Assembly: GCA_930367205.1 (NCBI GenBank)
Contig: OV884013.1
Location: 116,956,869-117,020,868 of the forward strand
Source: Acanthosoma haemorrhoidale
Lineage: Eukaryota; Arthropoda; Insecta; Hemiptera; Acanthosomatidae
Direction: 5' to 3'
Length of the DNA: 64,000 nt
The notes beneath the pieces were generated by a model, which did not search any database, was not told the DNA's origin, and saw nothing but the letters and a program-made list of their open reading frames with translations. Of the stretch, positions 47,076 to 58,700 are shown in pieces. Position numbers and translations under genes: made by a program. How positions within the stretch are numbered: position 1 is the stretch's first letter; every line of letters begins with the position of its first letter.

Positions 47076-47867
47076 CAAGGGTGTCAAAATGCCCTAAATA
47101 ATCAAAACTACAAAAGCATAGAGAATAAAATTATCAAATTAAAGATGAATATATTTATTGGGGTTTTTATTAGAAAACTTCAATATAAGTGTCAATGCAA
47201 TCGAACCCTAACAAAATCCCGCTTGATTCGATTTCTTTGTTTTGTTTTGGTAGAATCGAACTTGAACCAGAAGAAGTATATCAAACTAGATATGTAGAAA
47301 AGTTTTGAACCTAATAAATGAAGCTTGGACCATCCATGCTTCCTGGAGACAGGAAAGAAAAAAATGCTATAAAAAAATCAAATCGATTAAAGTAATAAAA
47401 AAAAACAAGATGAATAGTAGGACTCTAAAGCGTTATTAATGAATGTCTTTTATGAGGGGGGGGGAGTATGATTTGTTTGTACTGTCACAAAGCCGAAGAT
47501 TGTATTGGTACTTAGCTTCTAAGAATGGTTTTCATTGTTTGAAAGATCAAAGAAGTCGACCAAATAGGTCGATGTTGCTCTGAGACCTTTCGATTCGAGT
47601 GATTTCAATAATTCATGAAATAATTAAAATAGAATAAAATGGTTAAAAAAAAAAATCTATAATTTTATTCCAAAATGTAGACGGAAAAAAGGATTCGGAA
47701 TGAAAAAAACTGTGTGTGATTCCAGATTGTGGGATCGCCCTGAGTACTCAGTACAAAAAACACCAAACTTAAAAAGCACAATCTCTCAACTTCTTCCTGC
47801 TCTACCCTTTATATTGGCCACTATCCTAGAAATGAACATGTTATAATAATATTTCTTATATGGTGAA
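47076..47867. other. AT-rich DNA, no gene seen
   Basis: Includes a G run at 47456-47464. Nothing recognisable. Confidence 0.4.
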
Positions 47868-48395
47868 CAATTTCCCTTATTACGTCAGCAACAAAACCCT
47901 TCATAACGATCTTAATATACCATACATTCTTCAACTCATCCCTTCTAAGTTCATGGAATTCTAAAGTAACCTATCCAAGCACCCTAATTCCCTAGCAAAG
48001 TCATTGCACTGTAATCCCTATAATCCTCCTCGGAGACTGAAACGGCAGTGGCCTCGTGACCAGGTATAAATGCGTGACAGTGGGAGTCCTGGCAATGGTT
48101 AGTTTCTCCAATCATGTCCTGAGCGTATGTGGCTCTCGCGCTCTTGGTTAGCCTCCACTGGCTCGTATCCGGTGACGCTGCTGACGGAGCGTAGGGGACT
48201 TCTCAGGAATCCGCTTCCTCTTTCGCATGCGAGGGAGGTGACAAAGATGTGGATTTGGAAGGCCTCTGTGCTGTTTGTAAATATTGTATGGATGAGCGAG
48301 TGAATGATGAATTGTAAATGTGGTATGAATGAGAACATTTATCTCAATTACTTATTGCCTAATGAGGCAGATTGTAATTTTATCATAATAAAGTT
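47868..48395 (+). mobile_element. Jockey family A, 5'-truncated copy
   Basis: Starts in the ORF2 tail (TATGTCAGCAACAAAACCC-like), includes CCTATAATCCTCCTCGGAGA and the 3' module, and ends TTTATCATAATAAAGTTGTT. It is not coding. Confidence 0.8.
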
Positions 48396-49213
48396 GTTGT
48401 TAATTTCTAATAAAAAGTTTGCTATCTGTCTTGATGAAAATATGTTTTTACTAAGACGGTCTACCCTCCTCGACCCTATTCCAATTGTAAAAATCAATTT
48501 AATGATATTTACAGTTCATTAAGACAGGAATGAAATTGGTACAGGGCTCTCAGACTACCCATTAAAACTACCGTTAGTCCATTTGAGATCTGTCCATAGC
48601 GGAACAGAAGTGCCTAAGAAGTGTATTGAGCTGAGATGCCAAGAGGCCCGTATATGGCCCAGTTGTTACCGTCGGCCGGAGTGATCTAATAAGTACGGTC
48701 GTGATGGCGGTCCTGTTGCCAGATGGCCATGTCGTGGGAAAACACCTACTCCTTCGATGGACAGCGGGGAAACTCTCAGGGTCGGTTGCGACACCTATTG
48801 AGTCACATATTCGCTCATCTCCTAACTAATGGCAGCTTCTAAACAGCACACATACACTCCAAAAAGATACACCTTTATTTTAATACTTATCTTTTGAGTC
48901 TCTCCAAAAATCGTTTAATTGTTTTTGCGAAACGAGTCCACGTATTGCCTATTCAGGCTTACGGTTTAAAAATTGTATAGTATTAATCAAAATCTCAAGA
49001 CCTTTAATTTTATACCCCACGGTGACATCAAAATGATTAATTAATAATAAATTATGTTTATGGAGTACGGCATGTTTTCAAATAACTACATTAGATCTTC
49101 ATATCAAAGTTTGTGATCGCTATTTTTGTTACTATGTTGCTGCCCCCCCCCCCGAAACAATTAGGTTTTTGTTCGTCTGTCTTTGATGGAATCACATAAG
49201 GGGCTATTTCATA
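48396..49213. other. Single-copy DNA with a GC-richer patch
   Basis: The patch 48540-48840 is GC-rich and single-copy without a useful ORF. A C run lies at 49142-49153. Confidence 0.35.
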
Positions 49214-50075
49214 AAGGGTGTGCCAGAATTAACGCAAGATTTGAATTCGCCGCCATTTTGACAATGCACAATTTAACAGCTGACAGTTTAGGGTTAGTAA
49301 AAATGGAACGTTACACGATAGAACAACGTGTCTTTATTGTTGAACATTATTTAAAAAATAATGAAAGTTTGGCGGCCGCAGTTTGAAAATTTCATACAAA
49401 ATATAGTCGGTATAGTGTTTTGACTTCATCAACTGTAAAGAGATTAATTGAAAAATTTAGAGAGACTGGATCAGTTGGACACACTAAACACACTGTTCGT
49501 TCAAAAACAAGCCGTCAATATCGAAGCAGTGCGTGAGAGTGTTGTTGAAAATCCAGGAACATCAATTCGGCGTCGTAAACACAGTTCTTTGTGCCGAAAT
49601 TGGCTGATATTGATGTGGCCAATATGTGGTTTCAACAAGATGGTGCCACATGCCATACAACTCATGAAACAATGCTAATACTGCATGAGACATTTCCAGG
49701 TCGTGTACTCTCTCGTTTCGGTGATCAGAATTGGCCCCCTAGATCGTGTAATTTAACACCTTTAGATTTCTTTTTATGGGGTTATTTGAAGTCAAAGATG
49801 TATGTCAACAGGCCACATCCACCCGTGGATTAAAAGAGGAAATTCAATGCTGCGTCAACGAAATTCAACCATATTTATGGCAAATGGTCATGGAAAATTT
49901 CGACAAAAGAGTGCGTATGTGCCAGCAAAGTCGTGGGGGCCATTTGCCCGATGTGTTATTCCATAAATAACCCTATCCTATTTACTTTACAATTCAATAA
50001 AAAAATAACAACAAAAATACTAAAAACGGTGTTTTCTATTTAAATCAAATCTTGCGTTAATTCTGGGACACCCTT
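49214..50075 (+). mobile_element. DD41D mariner-like element, copy 5 (shared deletion)
   Basis: 862 bp with TA on both sides (49212-49213, 50076-50077) and well-kept terminal repeats (AAGGGTGTGCCAGAATTAACG). The N-terminal HTH is present: MERYTIEQRVFIVEHYLKNN, with an early stop after SLAAAV. The linker ENPGTSIRRR is joined to the KLADIDVANMWFQQDG region, followed by a C-terminus with one frameshift near 49810. Intact ends and a common junction suggest a mobile non-autonomous derivative. Confidence 0.85.
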
Positions 50076-50077
50076 TA

Positions 50078-50609
50078 GTTCATTCAGATGACAGAATGAC
50101 AAAAAGGCAGGTGAAATAAAGTTTTTTGATTTTGAAAAATTGATTAAAAAAAACAAAAAAAATCTGTAGTATGGGCTATCATACTGGAAGATATGCCCTG
50201 TGAAGTCCCTGTTATCCCGTCCATAGAACCCGAAGTAAGAAGCAAGGTGTGCACCGATAATGATGGATGGTCGAAGGCGAGGACTAAATACGGCCGTCGG
50301 ACCATATTTCATACGAGGCCCGCTCTTCCATTATGAAGAACAAATTAAGCCAGTCCTGATGGACCCAGGTGTGAAATATGGTCCCACTCTAATGAGCAGC
50401 ATTAGCGCTTCTCGATCAAGGGACTCATCATTGGGGTCGGGTCCATCATCAAGTTCTGGCGGTCCCATCGACGGCTACGGAGGGTGGACCGCCGTCGACG
50501 CGGGTCTGACGTCTCACTTACACCGTGGGCATTATGCACCACCGTCATAGGACCCCATGAAATTATTTTGATGAAATATGGATATTTCTTTCTGTAACTT
50601 ATTTTTTGT
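50078..50609. other. Single-copy segment with an unidentified 96-codon frame
   Basis: A plus-strand frame at 50260-50550 reads MMDGRRRGLNTAVGPYFIRG, then LMDPGVKYGPTLMSSISASR, then a Ser/Gly-rich part (GSGPSSSSGGPIDGYGG), and ends HYAPPS. An in-frame stop lies about 20 bp upstream of the Met. Composition is GC-richer than its flanks and more protein-like than most frames here, but no domain is recognised and no splice sites are convincing. It may be a host terminal exon or nothing. Confidence 0.25.
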
Positions 50610-51450
50610 GCTATAATTACAGTTTGCCTTATTAGGCAATAAGTAATTGATATAAATGTTCTAATTCATACCATATTTACAATTCATAATTCACTTGCTC
50701 ATTCACACAATAATTACAGGGGCCTCCCAAGTCCACATGGTTGTCACCTCCCTCGCATGCAAAAGAGGAAGTGGAGTCTTGGGAAGTACCCCGCGCTCCT
50801 CCGTCAGATGCGTCACCGGATACGAGCCAGTGGAGGCTGAAGAAGAGCACGAGAGCCACATACGCTTAGGACATGATTGGAGAAACTGGCCATTGCCAGG
50901 ATTCCCACTGTCACGCATTTATAGCAGGTTACCAGGCCACTGCCGTTTTAGTCTCCGAGGAGGATTATAGGGACGAGTGCAATGACTGTGCTAGGGAATT
51001 GGGGTGGTTGGATAGGTTAATATGGAATTTTATGAACTTGGAAGGGATGAGTTCAAGATTGTATGGTATATTAAGATCGTTATGAAGGGTTTTGTTGCTG
51101 ACGTAATAAGAGGGGCATTTAGTATTGTTCTCAGGACTTTTCATTGATTCCCCACCTTACTCCTCAAAACAATACTTATGGCACAACTGTTGAAGATTTC
51201 TCACTTCACCTATCCCTCTCTGACTTCTACCAAAAGCCAATAACCCCTCTGAGGTCAAATATCTTCTGAAAAAGTTACCTTACGGTAAATCTCCAGGATA
51301 TGATCTCCTTACTCCTCGAATCCTCCAACAACTTCCTCCGAAAGCCATAATCTTCCTCACTATTTATAACTAAATTTATAATTGCATTCCGAACGACGCA
51401 CTTTCCTCTCCTCTGGAAAGGCAGATAACAGAAGAAAGTAAATCTAGTCT
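50610..51450 (-). mobile_element. Jockey family A with inverted RT segment
   Basis: From 50610 to about 51147 the element is on the minus strand: the 3' UTR, then the ORF2 tail up to GTCCTGAGAAC. From about 51148 to 51450 the sequence is plus strand and encodes an N-terminal RT segment, EVKYLLKKLPYGKSPGYDLL then TPRILQQLPPKAIIFLT. Read in the element's own direction this is an inverted 5' part followed by a sense 3' part with the middle of RT missing, again the twin-priming pattern. Stops follow in both parts. Confidence 0.7.
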
Positions 51451-52380
51451 TAGACTACTGGCGAGTGTAACCCTTGAGAGTTAGCCTCCTAGTTCTCAAC
51501 TTATAACTTATTTCAAACATTATAGGCATTTCTACAATAAATTTACTAACTGCATTTCTGAGTTTTTGATTTGGTCACAGCTGTTAGCATGACCGATGGA
51601 TATGTCTACACTATAGCTGTAATTGCGAGTACTTAGTGTCGTATTTCATTATCTGAAATGCCGTTAAGTCCCTAGCACGTCTTTTACTTAATAACTTTTG
51701 TTAAATGATCTCACCGACACGTGAATAGTTAAGAATATTATTGGATAGCGATTAACTATGGGAAAGTTAGCAAAGGAGGAAGAGTTACGAGCCCTCAGCT
51801 TGGTTTGAGCTAGGTGTTAAAAGATAGTTTTTAACACCAAGGGGTAAAAGTAAAGCCCCACCTGCTTGATGAGGTAGAGATTGGGGAGAATCTCTCCTTA
51901 AATAATGCCAGGGGTAGACAAAGCTTTCCTTATTGTCGGGGGTTGGTCCCAGGGAACACTTCTTCCTTGGTTGCCAATGTGGAGATAGCTGGACGTTTCT
52001 TTGGGTCCTCTCTGGAGAACGGACCTTTGACGAAGCTTAAGACGCTGGCTGAGGACATTGGCTGTTTTTCATTATTTTGTACCAAATTAAATTTAAATTA
52101 TATTTCTTAGAACATTTTAAACATTCGAATAATGTCAATTTATTAAGATAAATTACTTTGAGTTAGATCCAATTATGATAATATTAAATTAATTAAAATA
52201 TTCTTGAGAAAATTATGTTTTTGTATCTCTTAATGCTTGAGCCATACGCTGAGGAGCCGATAGAGTAACCAAATCTGTCAGTTGTTCAATAGTCAAATGG
52301 GATACCTTTTAAATAAAATATTTTAATAATTAAATTCGAGCCTAAAGGCGTGGTATTGAGGGCTGTTAGGTAGTATTTTA
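51451..52380. other. Single-copy DNA including a cluster of short hairpins
   Basis: No gene is seen. Three potential stem-loops lie close together. GGTGTTAAAA/TTTTAACACC is at 51813-51838. GGGG/CCCC is at about 51841-51859. AGAGATT/AATCTCT is at 51876-51895. Confidence 0.4.
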
Positions 52381-52997
52381 CATGACCATTTGGCATAAAT
52401 GTGGTTGAATTTCCTCTTTAAATGCACGGGTGGATGTGGGCTTGTTGACATACACCTTTGACTTCAAATAACCCCATAAAAAGAAATCTAAAGGTGTTAA
52501 ATCACACGATCTAGGGGGCCAATTCTGATCACCGAAACGAGAGAGTACACGACCTAGAAATGTCTCATGCAATATTGGCCACATCAATATCATCCAAAGA
52601 ACTGTGTTTACGACGCCGAATTGATGTTCCTGGATTTTCAACACTCTCACGCACTTCTTCGATATTGACATTTGGCTTGTTTTTGGACGACCAGTCTGTT
52701 TAGTGTCTCCAACTGATCCAGTCTCCGTAAATATTCCAATTAATCTCTTCACAGTTGATGAAGTCAAAACACTATTCCAACCATATTTTGTATGAAATTT
52801 TCGAACTGCGGCCGCAAAATTTTCATTATTTTTGAGATAATGTTCAACAATAAAGACACGTTTTTCTATCGTGCAACGCTCCATTTTTACTAATCCTAAA
52901 CTGTCAGCTGACAAATTGTTTTTTTTTTAGGGTTGCCAGCACTTTACTGCACAAATGGTGGCAAATTCAAATCTTGCGTTAATCCTGGGACACCCTT
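52381..52997 (-). mobile_element. DD41D mariner-like element, copy 6 (C-terminal end truncated)
   Basis: The terminal repeat next to TA (52998-52999), the HTH (MERCTIEKRVFIVEHYLKNN), the segment FHTKYGWNSVLTSSTVKRLI and the linker are intact in one 178-codon frame. That frame continues across a further small deletion to PPRSCDLTPLDFFLWGYLKS and stops at the break at 52381. The other end of the element is absent. The shared junction has an extra deletion that removes the DDIDVANMWFQQDG segment. Confidence 0.8.
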
Positions 52998-52999
52998 TA

Positions 53000-53340
53000 G
53001 AAACATTGAGCCAATTCTAGGTAGGTCAGGGACCACATCTGTGGTATTTTCCAGATGTAGAGAAGAGGCTCCGCATGTATTGGTTACGATGCAAGCAGAT
53101 GGTTAGTGGACCCAGATCCACTAACGAGAATCTTTACTGTTTACTGTTACGAGAAGAAGTTGCGCCCTTGTGGTGTATTGGAAACTGCAGAGCTTATTCT
53201 ACTTGACTGCCCAAAGTATACAACACAGAAGGTAAAAGGCGAACTCTCTCCCTCTTTGAATGGTCTCATCATGGAATCATTTACTAGTCTCATAGACCAA
53301 GACACAGTGTACTTCGGATTTATAGAGTTTTGTAACTAGA
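53000..53340 (+). mobile_element. Degenerate non-LTR ORF2 C-terminus (Cys-rich end)
   Basis: The frame from 53106 reads LRPCGVLETAELILLDCPKY, an altered form of the CxxC...ET..H.L..CP zinc-finger-like end common to non-LTR reverse transcriptases; the first Cys and the His are changed. It then continues for about 40 codons. Family membership within Jockey or a related clade is not determinable. Confidence 0.5.
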
Positions 53341-53469
53341 AAAAGATATCTATTAAAATTGTATAGCTGTTAGGAATCCCTTTAGTTAATGTAGGATATT
53401 AACATGCACCTATTACATTAGTAGGTTAAGATAGGATGATACTGGAAACCCTTGGGGTATGGGGGGAAA

Positions 53470-53666
53470 TCCTTTCGGGTATTTTTCGGTACCCTTAAGG
53501 GCAACCTTTCCGGATCTTTTTCGGGTACCTTTAAGGGTAACCTTTCCGGCCCTTTTAAGGGTAACCTTTCCGGGTCTTCTTCGGGCACCCTTAAGGGTAA
53601 CCTTTCCGGGTCTTTTTTGGGTACCCAAGGGTAACCTTTCCGGGTCTTTTTCGGGTACCCTTAAGT
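53470..53666. repeat. 36-bp minisatellite with palindromic core
   Basis: Units carry CGGGTACCCTTAAGGGTAAC followed by CTTTCCGGGTCTTTTT. Several units are shortened at the GGGTACC or CCCTTAAGGG core. About five to six units. GGGTACCC and CCCTTAAGGG are each self-complementary. The Gly/Thr/Ser-rich frames across it are artefacts. Confidence 0.9.
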
Positions 53667-54445
53667 ATTGCTATGCTCCTTGAGCTAGGGGAAGCACCCT
53701 GCCCTTTCCTTTTGTATGGCATGGGCTAACCTAAACCTACAGGAGAACAAAAAGTTTGTGAAATGAATAAAACTGTAATAGAATGCAAAATCAATTTGTA
53801 GTTGCGTACAATATTTTGATTTTGAAAAAGCTGCTCAATGAATGAAAGTATAAACTAGCCCAAAAGAGCACGCGGAGAGCGAATCTTCAAAATTTAGAAG
53901 GTGAAATCCTCCCACCTGCAGAATGATTTTTTTCTTTTTCTTTTCACTAAACGTTTCTCCTGCCCGTTTCCTATGGAAATTGAAATGATTGGCGTAACTA
54001 TATTCTTGAGATGGACTATATATGATAAATATATTTAAATAATTTAGAGAAATGAGAGAGGCTAAAGGACCATTAGACCGGAAAGGAGCTAGTTAGCCGG
54101 ACTGCTACCGACCTCACGACCCGCCCTAAATCACAGCCCAGTCACGACCCGAGGTGTTAAGACGGCCCTTCCTCAGTCACAGTCTGTCATAGGTCCCATC
54201 ATTACCGGATCTATCTTCCATAACTTCCTCTTCCCTTAACTAGATCTATTCACAACTCACACCACTATTCCGGGAATCTTAGCAACATTATCGCTTCCTC
54301 CTTATACGAGGGGGTGCTCCTCGCGAGGCTTTGTGATCCCTGTCACTCTTGAAATCCTCATTGGGCACAAGAACCCGAGCCTGCGGAGTCCTGGATGCAC
54401 CCTTTCATTTTGGATTGGTCCAAAATAATAAATGGAAAATGGAAA
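53667..54445. other. Intergenic DNA, no gene seen
   Basis: A GC-richer patch at 54080-54400 is single-copy. No ORF of note. Confidence 0.35.
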
Positions 54446-54775
54446 ATTTTCCCTGAGGTTGAATAGAGATCGATTTCCAATGAAGGGAATTACATCCCAA
54501 TTTGTATACCTATACTTTCAAACAAGTATTATGAAACCATCATCTTTTTGACTTTTGGTAAAATTTTCGGAAAGTAGTATCTATATCGATTGGAAATGTT
54601 AAATACATTCCTTTAATATTGGACGTTGGTTAAATTGCTTAAACAAAAGGTGGATCGAAAAAATACGTGCAATACGTTATGTATCGTTTCTTTGTTGTCG
54701 ATACACAATCTTACTTGCATGTGCGAATGTATTTGCACTATTAATAATTAATTGTTACGGTAGTGTAGTTATATG
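54446..54775. repeat. Dispersed repeat S, copy 1
   Basis: Matches 58379-58700 in direct orientation: ATTTTCCCTGAGGT, CAATGAAGGGAATTACA, TATACCTATACTTTCAAACA, TATCGATTGGAAATGTTA, ACGTTATGTATCGTTTCTTT. No ORF; unknown family. Confidence 0.8.
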
Positions 54776-55569
54776 CTAGGCAACATAGATCTAATTTAAT
54801 GATGAGTGCACTGAGTCCATTATCGCGTTTCTAGATTAAAATGGTTAATATTCCTTCTTAAGTCTATACAACCTCCCCCCCCCCAATAAACCAATGAAGT
54901 AGAGTGCAAAAATGATCTTGTGTATCATAGATTTGGAAAAAAACAAAAAATTAAATGTTGTTTCACACGTAATTTGTTTGAATTTTAGTCATAAGTAGGC
55001 CTGAATAGTTATAATGTCAACAGGTGATGTAACATCATAAACAAACGATATTTGGTGAGACTTGAAAGCTTTTTGAAAAATGTTTAACTTTCACATATTG
55101 TGAATATTGAATAAGGGTGTCTCTTTTTGAAATGTTGCTCTTTAGAATACTAATCTACTTCATGCCTTTTTTTTTTTTTTTAATTTTCTACAAAAATATA
55201 TTTATGCAATAAAAGATGTAGAAACTGGTAAAACAATGTCAAGGATTTGTCGAATGATTGTAAAAAAAAAACTACTCGGTTAAATAAAAAAAAGTAATAT
55301 TGGATTTATTTCTTGAACTCTCTAGGTCACAAAAAATCATCTTTGATAAGCTATAGTTAAACCAGCAAACTGGGGCTGGGGTGCCTCTAGGCCTTTTGGA
55401 ACTAACGCAAATAGGAGAACTATTTGTGCCTGATCGGAATTCCCAAAAATGAGTTTGAAGATACAAGCAACGGCTTTGATGACCTGAGGGTTTTACGCCG
55501 AAATAATTTATTTCGGGATCCCCCCCTCCCAAAACAAAAAATATCAATATAAAAAACCTATTAAAAATT
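54776..55569. other. AT-rich DNA with an unidentified minus-strand frame
   Basis: A 91-codon minus-strand frame at 55272-55547 (GGDPEINYFGVKPSGHQSRC) covers a GC-richer patch. It is not recognised. Confidence 0.3.
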
Positions 55570-55870
55570 ACATCACAAGCCCGGCTATATCCCTTCGGCC
55601 GAAACTGTTAATATATAAGAGCGTCCTTAGGCCAGCTCTGCTGTTTGGGACACCACTCTTTCGATTCCTACACACTAGCACAATAACTCTGCCTGCGCAC
55701 GGCACTATGGCATACCCCTTTTCGTGATATGAAGGCTCCCGACATCCACGAAAAGTTCGAAGTCCCCACCATCACCGAAGTCATCCAAAGAAACATAGCC
55801 AAAACCTTATATTCCGAGACATGATACCCCCACCGCTACCGGCTAGATGGCAACTCTCAAGATCTGGGAA
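55570..55870 (+). mobile_element. Degenerate Jockey-like ORF2 C-terminal fragment (third group)
   Basis: With frameshifts it reads SLRPKLLIYKSVLRPALLFG then TPLFRFL, and later KAPDIHEKFEVPTITEVIQR. This is the same region as 8390-8640 but clearly diverged from family B, so it is a different or older family. Confidence 0.6.
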
Positions 55871-57159
55871 AGCAGACCCAATGGTGGACATCACGGCGCT
55901 TGGCCCACCAACAACAAGCCTCTGACGGGCACCCATCACTGCTATCCGACTAAATAAGACTGCACTACATGCCTAGAGAGACTCTAGGCCCAGCCACCGG
56001 TGGACTCTCACCACTGTACCGCAACTATCAACCTCTACCGAGGCTCCTCACACTCCTTAATTCCCTCACACCACCTTCAAGCAGGTACTCCTAGTACAAG
56101 GATACGCTCTACCCAAATATTCCTTTATTTTTCCATCATCTTTACTTTTATAATTAGAGAGCTCAGAAAAAAACAAAAAACAAAAAAAAACATTAAATAG
56201 ATTTATTTTATTGGCTTACAAAGTAATGTGAACATCTCCGAATTCCTTCATGTGTCGCAGTCTTTAATGTGTTCTAAATTATGAGGGTATATATTATGAT
56301 GCTTTGAAACATTGCACACATTGCGCCGTTTGAATTTACATAGAGTATTGGTTTATTTTAATTACCTTAATAATTAATTATTCGTCTAATTTTATAACAT
56401 TATTTATGGTCCTATTTTAATTATATAATTGCGTTAATGTATAAATAAAAATAATTATGCCACTTACCCGATGAGTAAATCTTAGGAGCTATGAAATATG
56501 GACTAGACACGTTTGTGAAACAGCTTCACACGTTGGGTTTAACAGCCGAACACGAACATCTGTTTCACTTTTTGTTGATTAGTGGTAGCACACTGATATT
56601 TTGAGTTCTGACTAATCAATCACAGATATCAAACGAGGGCCCCAGTTATTAAAACTAACTACACAAACTATAACTCAACGAGGGCCGGCTGAGCAACGCT
56701 GGGACAATTAGTTTGAGCTGTCAGTGGCTGGTAAATGAGCACAAACGACTAACGTATTGCCTTCGACTTGGGAACAAATGGTCCTCAGCTCTCCAACACC
56801 TTTGTTGTTTCAATATGGTTTGTCTTACAATTTGTTGTTCCTGTTGTTTGAGCTGTTCGACATTCCAATCGGATCCTTCTCAAGACGTGTCTTTGTTTCA
56901 TAAGATAATTTTTTTATTTATTTTATAAATCCACAAAGATAGGTTTGTATAAAGTATTTAAAAGGTACAATTCTGTATTACTCAAAAATATTAAAATTAT
57001 CACAAGCTCATTCCAGCCTGAACTTGTTCTAATTTTCAATAGTTCTATTATATTCCGTGGTTAATTTTGGAAAGATATCAAATTGAAGATCTTGACGTCC
57101 TAACAAACAATTTGTATTTTGTTTGCAGCAATCTCAAAATAATATCATTTTTTTTTTTT
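55871..57159. other. Intergenic DNA, no gene seen
   Basis: Slightly GC-rich to 56060, possibly the remaining 3' UTR of the preceding element, then AT-rich. Confidence 0.35.
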
Positions 57160-57595
57160 TCCTTTCATAGCCCCTTTAAATTTACAGATCCTCAGGCGAA
57201 TCTATTTACAAATTATTTTTGTACTTCCTGTAGCATCGCTACATTATATACAGATTTTGTTATTTTATAAAAATTATATAATGAATAAACAAGTATAATT
57301 ATTCGTGACTGGTCTGAGCTAACTCTAATAAAGGTGATGGGGCTCACCTTTTTGATCAAACTTACCGACAATCTGACCATCAATGCGGGAGGCGTGGTGG
57401 GGTCATAGTGTTAAACACTGGGTTTCTTAGGTGCTGCAACGAGTCAAAAAACTTAATGTGTCTCCGGCGGATGAACTCGCCCACCGACGGCACACCAAGC
57501 AACGGGTGCAGGTCAGCGGTTCTTCAACCTCTCGAGAGAGGTATGTCGGACCACTTTTCGCATGATCCCATTCTGGAAATGTTGGAGACATTTGG
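57160..57595 (-). mobile_element. Jockey family B-like 3' end
   Basis: On the minus strand the ORF2 tail reads CLQHFQNGIMRKVVRHTSLE and, after a frame change, VGEFIRRRHIKFFDSLQHLR. The 3' UTR follows (GGTGAGCCCCATCACC) and ends in a poly(A) seen as a T run at about 57150-57162. The 102-codon plus-strand frame at 57408-57716 is antisense to it. Confidence 0.75.
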
Positions 57596-58378
57596 CTGTA
57601 ATGTCAGTCAAGTGTGTAAATACAGCAGATACCGTACAGCAGAGCTGGAGATATTAATAAATGACTTAGAAATTAGACAATACATATTTTCCTATCGTAG
57701 CGAGAATGGTATTTAGTTTAAATATATAAATAATAAATTATTTATGGATGGGGGCTTTAAATGATTATTAAAACAACCCACAAAAAATGTAGAAGTCGGG
57801 TTCGTGCTGGTTAGTATACGCAGTTTCATTTTGTGATATTTTTCATATATGTTTTAATTGTTTTACCACGGATGCCAAATTCAACCCCTCTTTAACTACC
57901 CTTCATAATTGTAATTAAAATAATTTTAGCAGCCCTAGCAACAGAATAATAGTAATTATGACTACGAATATGCATTTTTCCAGATTTAAAATATGTTTAT
58001 GTTAAGGTTTCTATTGTATTTATTTTCTTCTCTTAATTTTGAGAACAGAAGTGCAATAAACAAACAATTACGTAGATAAAAACGTTCGTGAATGTCACAT
58101 CTAAATTACATTGTATAAATAGTTTTAACTCATAATTAGTTTGTATTGTATTATTTGTATTGCTTTATTTTATCAGCATGCCTCTATCATACCTATACAT
58201 GATTTATATGTTTCTAATAAAAATATATTAAAAAAATAGATAATATTCATGATCGAGCATATTTAATTTATACATACAACTAATATGTATCAGATAATAT
58301 ATTTAGTTACTGTACGCTATGTTGCGTCATCATACATTACATCAATCAATATATTACAATTTAAATCTTCATTAATCA
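57596..58378. other. AT-rich DNA, no gene seen
   Basis: Nothing recognisable. Confidence 0.4.
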
Positions 58379-58700
58379 GAAAATTTTCCCTCAGGTCGAA
58401 TTGAGATCGATTTGCAATGAAGGGAATTACACCACAACTTGTATACCTATACTTTCAAACAAGTATTATGAAAAGTGTCTTTTAGACTTTGGGTGAAATT
58501 TTTTTAAAGTAGTATTTATATCGATTGGAAATGTTATTTACGTTCCTTTAATATTGGACGTTGTTTTAATTGCTTAAACCAAACGTAGATCCAAAACACG
58601 ATTGTGCAGTACGTTATGTATCGTTTCTTTGTCGTCGATACACAATCTTACTTACACTATTAGTAATTAATTGTTACGGCAGTGTAGTTACTAGGTAGTA
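58379..58700. repeat. Dispersed repeat S, copy 2
   Basis: Direct-orientation partner of 54446-54775, with small indels. It lacks about 20 bp near the end (GCATGTGCGAATGTATTT in copy 1). Confidence 0.8.

Noticed and set aside
57408..57716. 102-codon plus-strand ORF
   Set aside because: Mostly the reverse complement of a Jockey B ORF2 tail.
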